NCBI GenBank assembly: GCA_030043285.1 | Contig: JASHXZ010000324.1 | Span: 1 to 12,593 of the forward strand | Direction: 5' to 3' | Origin: Xanthobacteraceae bacterium | Lineage (GTDB): Bacteria; Pseudomonadota; Alphaproteobacteria; Rhizobiales; Xanthobacteraceae | DNA: 12,593 bases | In this document: positions 7,258 through 12,593 of the stretch, piece after piece | How the letters are laid out: every line of letters begins with the position of its first letter | How positions within the stretch are numbered: position 1 is the stretch's first letter | The notes under the pieces: model-generated | What the model was told of the DNA's origin: nothing | Seen by the model: the letters and a program-made list of their open reading frames with translations, nothing else | The model's database searches: none | Translations under genes and position numbers: made by a program

Positions 7258-9345
7258 ATTGCTGTAGACCAGCACCGCGCTGCGTGCCTGCACCAGAACT
7301 TTTTGCTCCTTCAAGTCGAGCGCGTCGGCGTCCGGGCGCGCGGTGTCGATCAGGATGCGGCCGGGCAGGGCGGGTTCCGGCAGCTGAAAGACATGGTCCT
7401 CGCCGGTCGGATTGAGCAGGAAGCTCAAAACCGAAACACTGTCGTCCGCATTGCGCGTGGCGCGGCGCAGGCACAGCATCCGGTGTTCCGGATTGGTCCA
7501 GGAACTCTCCGCCACGCTGGCGCCATCCGGATTGAACCAGGAAATATCGAAAATGCCAGGCGCCGGCTCGCGGTGACCATGCAGAAAATGGCGCGACCGC
7601 AGCGCGGTATGTTCGAGGCGCAGCCTGATCAGCTTGGAGACGAAACTCCGCAATTGCCGGTTCTCAGGCGTCTCCGCCGCCGCCCAGTCCAACCAGGAAA
7701 TGTCGTTGTCCTGGCAATAGGCGTTGTTGTTGCCGCCCTGGCTGCGCCCGAATTCGTCGCCGGCGAGCAGCATCGGCGTGCCGTGAGCGAACATGACGCT
7801 GGCGAGCATGGCGCGGCGCACGCGTCCGCGCGTCTCCACAATCGTTTTGTCGTCGCTTGGGCCCTCGCTGCCCCAATTGGCCGAATAGTTCTCCGCGGTG
7901 CCGTCCTTGTTGTCTTCGCCGTTGGCCTCGTTGCGGCGCTGCGTGAAGCTGACGAGATCGGCGAGAGTGAAACCGTCGTGCGACGCCACGTAATTCATCG
8001 AAGCCCAAGGCCGGCGCGCATGCCGGTCGAACAGGTCGCCCGAGCCGGCCAGGCGCGCGGCAAATTCGGGCCGCTGGCCGACGTCGCCGCGCCAAAAGCG
8101 CCGGGTGCAATCGCGGAAGCGGTCATTCCATTCGGCGAATCCGGGCGGATGCCGGCCGAGCTGATAACCGTCCGGACCGAGGTCCCATGGCTCCGAGATC
8201 AGCTTGACGCGGGTGAGCACAGGGTCCTGGCGTAGCGCGTCGAAAAACCCGCAGCCGGGATCGAAGCCGCCCGCCTCGCGGCCGAGCGTGACGCCGAGAT
8301 CGAAGCGGAAGCCGTCGACGTGAAACGACGTGACCCAATGGCGCAGCGAATCCATCACCATCTGCAGCACGCGCGGATGCGACAGATTGAGGGTATTTCC
8401 TGTCCCGGTATCGTTGATGCAGTAGCGTCGGTTGTCGGGCACCAGCCGATAGTAACTGGCGTTGTCGAGGCCGCGGAACGACAGCGTCGGCCCAAGCTCG
8501 CTGCCTTCGGCGGTGTGGTTGTAGACGACGTCGAGAATGATCTCGATGCCCGCGGCATGGAGCCGCCGCACCGCGACGCGCATCTCGTGGCGCGACCCGT
8601 CGGACAAATAATTCGGCTGGATGGCGAAGAAGTCGATGGAGTTGTAGCCCCAATAATTCTTCAGCCCGTGTTCGATCAGCCGGCGGTCATGCACGAATGC
8701 GTGGATCGGCATCAATTCCACGGCGGTGATGCCGAGCGATTGCAGGTATTTGATAACGTCCGGATCGGCCAGCGCCGCGAACGTGCCGCGCTCGTTGGCA
8801 CGGATGTCATGCCGATGCATGGTCATGCCGCGCAGATGCATCTCGTAAATGACGGTCTTGGACCATTGGATATTCGGCGGCCGATCGTCGCCCCAGTCGA
8901 ACACGTCGTCGGTCACCACCGCCTTGGGCACGCTCGGGGCGCTGTCGCGCCGATCGATCGACAGATCGCCACGGGGCGAATTCACCCGATAGCCGAATAC
9001 TGCGTCGCTCCAGCGCAACGTTCCGGCAAGCCGCCGTGCGTAGGGATCGAGCAGGAGCTTGTGCGGATTGAAGCGGTGCCCGTCTTGCGGCTGGTACGGT
9101 CCGTGAGCGCGGTAGCCGTAAATCAGCCCGGTGCGGGCGTTTGGCAGATAGCCGTGCCAGACCTCGTCGGTGTATTCGGGCAGATCGAGACGGCCAATTT
9201 CGCGCCGGCCGCTCGGATCGAACAAGCAGAGCTCGACGCGCTCGGCATGGGCGGAAAACACCGCGAAGTTGGTGCCGAGACCGTCCCAGGTGGCGCCAAG
9301 CGGATACGGACTGCCGGGAGCGAGCCGGTTTGCAGATGAAGCCAT
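7237..9345 (-). CDS. glgX: Glycogen debranching enzyme (isoamylase type)
   Basis: This cytoplasmic GH13 enzyme hydrolyses alpha-1,6 branch points of glycogen or limit dextrin, releasing linear malto-oligosaccharides that feed MalQ and TreY. The protein has 702 residues, the standard GlgX/TreX length. An N-terminal CBM48 domain (about 10-110) carries GLGTNFAVFSAHAERVELCLF (start) and GYRAHGPYQPQDGHRFNPHK (78-97). The barrel motifs are YEMHLRG (167-173), DVVYNH (272-277), GFRFDL (345-350, nucleophile Asp349), ISEPWDLG (383-390, acid Glu385) and ASHDGFTL (454-461, His456-Asp457). GRSQGGNNNAYCQDN (533-547) is a GlgX/isoamylase signature. The ATG at 9345 lies 3 bases after the glgB stop, and the protein begins as expected for the family, so the start is secure. 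No clear Shine-Dalgarno sequence precedes it. This is the only operon junction without an overlap and without a clear start-codon hairpin. Confidence 0.96.
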   Translation of the reverse strand: MASSANRLAPGSPYPLGATWDGLGTNFAVFSAHAERVELCLFDPSGRREIGRLDLPEYTDEVWHGYLPNARTGLIYGYRAHGPYQPQDGHRFNPHKLLLDPYARRLAGTLRWSDAVFGYRVNSPRGDLSIDRRDSAPSVPKAVVTDDVFDWGDDRPPNIQWSKTVIYEMHLRGMTMHRHDIRANERGTFAALADPDVIKYLQSLGITAVELMPIHAFVHDRRLIEHGLKNYWGYNSIDFFAIQPNYLSDGSRHEMRVAVRRLHAAGIEIILDVVYNHTAEGSELGPTLSFRGLDNASYYRLVPDNRRYCINDTGTGNTLNLSHPRVLQMVMDSLRHWVTSFHVDGFRFDLGVTLGREAGGFDPGCGFFDALRQDPVLTRVKLISEPWDLGPDGYQLGRHPPGFAEWNDRFRDCTRRFWRGDVGQRPEFAARLAGSGDLFDRHARRPWASMNYVASHDGFTLADLVSFTQRRNEANGEDNKDGTAENYSANWGSEGPSDDKTIVETRGRVRRAMLASVMFAHGTPMLLAGDEFGRSQGGNNNAYCQDNDISWLDWAAAETPENRQLRSFVSKLIRLRLEHTALRSRHFLHGHREPAPGIFDISWFNPDGASVAESSWTNPEHRMLCLRRATRNADDSVSVLSFLLNPTGEDHVFQLPEPALPGRILIDTARPDADALDLKEQKVLVQARSAVLVYSNLPAPTQ

Positions 9346-9348
9346 TGG

Positions 9349-11556
9349 TCAGCCGTCGTGGCGAAGAAAAATGGTGGCAAGCGGCGGCAGGATGAGCTTG
9401 AGCGATTGGCCTTGGCCGTGCGCCGCGATCGGTTCGGTCGCAACGCGTCCTTCATTGCCAACGTTCGAGCCGCCGTAATAGGCCGAATCGCTGTTGAATA
9501 TTTCGCGCCAGGAGCCGGCAAGCGGTACGCCGATGCGATAGCCCCGCCGCGGCACCGGCGTCATGTTGCAGACGACGAGGATCGGCGCGGTGTTCGCCGC
9601 ATACCGCACGAACGAGAATACCGAATTGGCGCGGTCGTCACCCACCGTCCATTGAAAGCCGGACCCCTCGCTGTCGCGCTGATGCAGGGCGGGATGAGAG
9701 GCGTAGAGCGCGTTGAGATCGCGCACGAGGCGCTGCACGCCGGCATGCGCGGCGTCGTCGAGCAGAAACCAATCGAGATCGTGATCGTGATTCCATTCGC
9801 CCTCCTGGGCGAACTCACCACCCATGAAGATGAGTTTCTTGCCGGGATGTCCCCACATGAAACCAAAGTAGGCGCGCAGATTGGCAAATTGCTGCCAGCG
9901 ATCGCCCGGCATTTTGCCGATCAGCGAGCCTTTGCCGTACACGACTTCGTCGTGCGACAGCGGCAGGATGAAATTCTCGGTGAAGGCATAAAGGAGGCCG
10001 AATGTCATGTCGTGGTGATGGAATTGGCGATGCACCGGGTCCTTGCTCATGTACAGCAACGTGTCGTGCATCCATCCCATGTTCCATTTGTATGAGAAGC
10101 CGAGCCCGCCCGATGAAATAGGCCGGCTCACGCCCGGCCACGCCGTCGATTCCTCGGCGATCATGATCGCGCCGGGACAACGTTCGCCGATCACGGCGTT
10201 GAGATGGCGGATAAACCCTATGGCTTCGAGATTCTCGCGGCCGCCATAGACATTCGGAATCCATTCGCCTTCGCGGCGGCTGTAGTCGCGGTAGAGCATC
10301 GAGGCGACCGCATCGACCCGCAGCCCGTCGATGTGAAAATGCTCGAGCCAATAAAGCGCACTGGCGATGAGAAAGCCCTGAACCTCGCGCCGGCCGAAAT
10401 TGTAGATGTAGGTGTTCCAGTCGTGATGAAAGCCTTCGCGCGGATCGAGATGTTCATAGAGCGCCGTGCCGTCGAAGCGCGCCAGGCCGTGCGGATCGGT
10501 CGGGAAGTGTGCCGGCACCCAATCGAGAATGATGCCGATGCCGGCAGCGTGCAGCGCGTCGACAAAACGCGACAGCCCTTCCGGCGGACCGAAGCGCGCG
10601 CTCGGAGCAAACAGGCCGAGCGGCTGATAACCCCACGAGCCGCCGAACGGATGCTCGGCGATCGGCAGCAGCTCGACATGGGTGAACTTCATGTCGACGA
10701 GGTACGGCACCAATCGATCGATGGCGAAGTCCCAGAATGAGCGGCCTCGATCGCGCTCGGCCGGCTGCAGCCACGAAGCCAGATGCACCTCGTAAATAGC
10801 GATTGGCGCATCCGGCGCTTGCCGGCGGCCGCGTTCGGCCATCCAGGCCTGGTCATACCAGCGATGACGCTCGGGCTCGGGAACGACCGACGCGGTGCTC
10901 GGTGGCGCTTCGGTCTGGCGCGCCACGGGGTCGGCCTTCCATGGCACACCAATGCCGCCGGGACCGAGAATGTCGTACTTATATTTGGAGCCGGGAGCGA
11001 GGCGCGGCACGAATATCTCCCAGACACCGCCGCCGTAGCGCACCCGCATGCCGTGGCGGCAGCAATCCCACGAATTGAAATCGCCCACCACTGCGACCCG
11101 CGCAGCGTTCGGCGCCCATACCGCAAAGCGAACGCCTCTGACGCCGTCGATCGTCAGATGCTGCGCGCCGAGAGCACGCGCCAGCTCGAAATGCCGGCCT
11201 TCGTTGAACAAGTGCAGGTCGACGTCGCCGAGCAGCAGCCCGAAAGAATAAGGATCTTCGGTTTCCTGAACGGCGTCGGGCCAGGTGATGCGCAAGCGGT
11301 ACGGCAGATGTTCGGGAACAAGATTCTCGAACAGGCCGTCGGCACTGCCGCGCTCAAGCTCGGCGAGCACGGCGCCGTCGGCGCGCCGCAACACCTCCAC
11401 TTTGACGGCCCCTGGCAGGAAAGCACGGATGATGCGGCCGTCTGCGCTCTCATGCGGGCCGAGCACGGAAAACGGATCGCCGTGGGTGCCCTGCTCGAGC
11501 GCCGCGGCGGCTTGTGCATCGAGCCGCCAAGAGTGTCTCAAACGGAGGTCAGCCAC
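9349..11556 (-). CDS. glgB: 1,4-alpha-glucan branching enzyme
   Basis: This cytoplasmic GH13 enzyme cuts alpha-1,4 chains and rejoins them as alpha-1,6 branches on glycogen-like glucan, here probably glucan made by GlgE from maltose-1-phosphate. The protein has 735 residues, the long form with two N-terminal beta domains (about 20-115 and 135-225, the second with [20 protein letters not shown]). Catalytic regions are DWVPAH (345-350), GLRVDAV (411-417, nucleophile Asp415), MIAEES (465-470, acid Glu468) and [12 protein letters not shown] (533-544, His535-Asp536). The C-terminal beta domain includes [15 protein letters not shown] (689-703). The start is GTG at 11556, with GGAGGT four bases upstream, overlapping the maltokinase stop by 8 bases. 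The Shine-Dalgarno sequence is itself inside a perfect 9-bp inverted repeat. No other in-frame start fits the domain boundary better. Confidence 0.97.
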   Translation of the reverse strand: MADLRLRHSWRLDAQAAAALEQGTHGDPFSVLGPHESADGRIIRAFLPGAVKVEVLRRADGAVLAELERGSADGLFENLVPEHLPYRLRITWPDAVQETEDPYSFGLLLGDVDLHLFNEGRHFELARALGAQHLTIDGVRGVRFAVWAPNAARVAVVGDFNSWDCCRHGMRVRYGGGVWEIFVPRLAPGSKYKYDILGPGGIGVPWKADPVARQTEAPPSTASVVPEPERHRWYDQAWMAERGRRQAPDAPIAIYEVHLASWLQPAERDRGRSFWDFAIDRLVPYLVDMKFTHVELLPIAEHPFGGSWGYQPLGLFAPSARFGPPEGLSRFVDALHAAGIGIILDWVPAHFPTDPHGLARFDGTALYEHLDPREGFHHDWNTYIYNFGRREVQGFLIASALYWLEHFHIDGLRVDAVASMLYRDYSRREGEWIPNVYGGRENLEAIGFIRHLNAVIGERCPGAIMIAEESTAWPGVSRPISSGGLGFSYKWNMGWMHDTLLYMSKDPVHRQFHHHDMTFGLLYAFTENFILPLSHDEVVYGKGSLIGKMPGDRWQQFANLRAYFGFMWGHPGKKLIFMGGEFAQEGEWNHDHDLDWFLLDDAAHAGVQRLVRDLNALYASHPALHQRDSEGSGFQWTVGDDRANSVFSFVRYAANTAPILVVCNMTPVPRRGYRIGVPLAGSWREIFNSDSAYYGGSNVGNEGRVATEPIAAHGQGQSLKLILPPLATIFLRHDG

Positions 11557-11567
11557 GGTGACCTCCG
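11543..11567 (-). promoter_or_regulatory. glgB ribosome binding site inside a perfect hairpin
   Basis: On the minus strand CGGAGGTCA (11567-11559) is the exact reverse complement of TGACCTCCG (11551-11543), with a 7-base loop CCGTGGC. The left arm contains the full Shine-Dalgarno GGAGGT, and the loop contains the GTG start codon of glgB. The right arm begins with the maltokinase stop codon and continues through glgB codons 3-5. In free mRNA the site would be masked; ribosomes finishing the upstream gene would open it. Confidence 0.55.
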
Positions 11568-12593
11568 GCGTCTTTATTGAGAACGCGCGTGGCGAGCGCG
11601 GCCAGTCCGGCGAGCGGCACCCCGATCCAGCCGGGCCGATTGGCGGCCTCGTAGCTGATTTCGTAAGCGGCTTTTTCGATCAAAAAGAAATCAAGGAGAG
11701 TGCGCTCCGCAGGAGTGGCGGCGCCCCCACGCGCTGCCCAATAATCGTGGAGAAACGCTTGTTTGGTGCGCCGGCAAAACTCCGCGATCAGCGTATCGCG
11801 CTGCGCTTCGTCCGAGGGTGCAGCGGCCACGCCCTTACCCTCGCGCAGCGCGGCGCCCGCATAATCGATGGAACGAAGCAGCCCGGCGACGTCACGCAAT
11901 GGGCTGGTCTTGGCGCGACGTTCCTCGATCGGCACCGCCGGCTCGCCCTCGAAATCGATGATGTAAGCATCACCGCTGGCGACCAGCACCTGCCCGAGAT
12001 GGAAGTCGCCATGAACGCGCGTCATCAAGGTACCGACGCCGGACTTGGCGAGGTTCTTGACCGCGCTCGTCAACTTGCTGCGCGCTTGCACCAGAGATTT
12101 GGCATGCCCGGCATCCGCAGCGCTGGCCCAATCGCGGGTGTGCTCGACCGCCGACAAGGCCTTGTCGAGCCTCTGCTCGGCCTTGCGCACCCAGACAGCG
12201 GTGTCATGCAGGTCGGCCTGCTTGGGCGCAAGTGCTGTGTCGGACGTTTGTTGGGCCAGCACCGCATGCATTTCGCCGAGGCGGCGGCCGATGACGGCAG
12301 CGATCGCGTCGCAGTCGCTCAAAACGTCGAGCTCAGAATCGTCGGCGAGGCTGTCCAGCGCGCGCGTCAGGTGATCGAGAATCCACGACCAGGCGTCGCC
12401 CTGATTGCGGATAAAGCCGAGCGCTACCGCCAGCGTGTGCGGCGCACCGTCGGCGGCGCATTGCACGATCTCGCCCAACAGCGCTGGCGCGTGCGCGAAC
12501 CCCGCCGCCGTCAGATAGCGGCCCATTTCGGCTTCTGGATGCTGGCCGCAGGACACGCGGCGAAAGATTTTCAGCATCGCGGTGTCGCCGACG
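11549..12593 (-). CDS. Maltokinase domain, C-terminal part (runs off the right edge; probable TreS fusion)
   Basis: Maltokinase phosphorylates maltose with ATP to maltose-1-phosphate, the GlgE donor. The frame is open to the window edge, adding VGDTA before the Met at 12577, so that Met is internal. About 347 residues are visible of a domain usually about 450 long; the N-terminal cap is missing. Counting from the Met at 12577, an ATP-lobe lysine lies in MLKIFRR (1-7). HPEAE (13-17) is conserved in the family. The aminoglycoside-phosphotransferase-like catalytic loop HGDFHLGQ is at 189-196, followed by the metal-binding IDFEGEP (207-213) and a tail [18 protein letters not shown] (305-322). In many proteobacteria this domain is fused to the C-terminus of trehalose synthase (TreS), just upstream of glgB. 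That arrangement is likely here but cannot be seen. The stop overlaps glgB by 8 bases. Confidence 0.9.
   Translation of the reverse strand, partial: VGDTAMLKIFRRVSCGQHPEAEMGRYLTAAGFAHAPALLGEIVQCAADGAPHTLAVALGFIRNQGDAWSWILDHLTRALDSLADDSELDVLSDCDAIAAVIGRRLGEMHAVLAQQTSDTALAPKQADLHDTAVWVRKAEQRLDKALSAVEHTRDWASAADAGHAKSLVQARSKLTSAVKNLAKSGVGTLMTRVHGDFHLGQVLVASGDAYIIDFEGEPAVPIEERRAKTSPLRDVAGLLRSIDYAGAALREGKGVAAAPSDEAQRDTLIAEFCRRTKQAFLHDYWAARGGAATPAERTLLDFFLIEKAAYEISYEAANRPGWIGVPLAGLAALATRVLNKDAGGHRG

Larger units (their letters stand above)
779..12593 (-). other. Trehalose / alpha-glucan operon
   Basis: Six minus-strand genes follow each other with essentially no space: maltokinase part, glgB, glgX, treZ, malQ, treY. 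The junctions are an 8-base overlap (maltokinase/glgB), a 3-base gap (glgB/glgX), a 4-base overlap (glgX/treZ), an 8-base overlap (treZ/malQ) and a 4-base overlap (malQ/treY). No internal gap is large enough for a separate promoter region. The promoter and first genes lie beyond the right edge. No regulator gene is present in the window. Confidence 0.9.

Noticed and set aside
9330..9365. Possible hairpin at the glgB/glgX junction
   Set aside because: Only GCCA/TGGC-type 4-bp pairings were found, well below what is seen at the other junctions.
1..12593. tRNA, rRNA, CRISPR, insertion sequence, phage or defence genes
   Set aside because: No cloverleaf, repeat-spacer pattern, transposase motif or compositional island was seen on either strand.

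Overview
The window comes from a GC-rich proteobacterium. It is most likely an alphaproteobacterium of the order Hyphomicrobiales (Bradyrhizobium/Rhodopseudomonas-like). That placement rests on base composition, the MalQ and GlgB sequence style, and the gene order, all judged from memory rather than by a search.

Layout. All recognised genes lie on the minus strand. Positions 1-293 hold the first 97 codons of a major facilitator superfamily (MFS) transporter. Positions 294-778 are non-coding, with several inverted repeats and one weak terminator candidate. From 779 to the right edge runs one tightly packed operon. In transcription order it reads: maltokinase domain (partial, possibly the C-terminal part of a TreS-maltokinase fusion), glgB, glgX, treZ, malQ, treY. 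The five junctions are overlaps of 8, 4, 8 and 4 bases plus one gap of 3 bases, so the set is almost certainly co-transcribed and translationally coupled.

How the genes fit together. Maltokinase makes maltose-1-phosphate, the substrate that GlgE (not in the window) polymerises into alpha-1,4-glucan. GlgB adds alpha-1,6 branches and GlgX removes them. MalQ rearranges the resulting malto-oligosaccharides. TreY turns the reducing end into a trehalose unit, and TreZ releases free trehalose. If TreS is encoded upstream, as is common, the operon covers a near-complete trehalose-maltose-glucan-trehalose cycle, of the kind used for compatible-solute and carbon storage.

Every enzyme visible over its full length keeps its catalytic residues. 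I see no frameshift, mobile element, tRNA, CRISPR array or foreign-looking gene. The pathway is known. The least expected signal is at RNA level: the start codons of glgB, treZ and malQ (and more weakly treY) each fall in the loop of a predicted mRNA hairpin spanning the gene junction. The treZ and glgB hairpins are the strongest.
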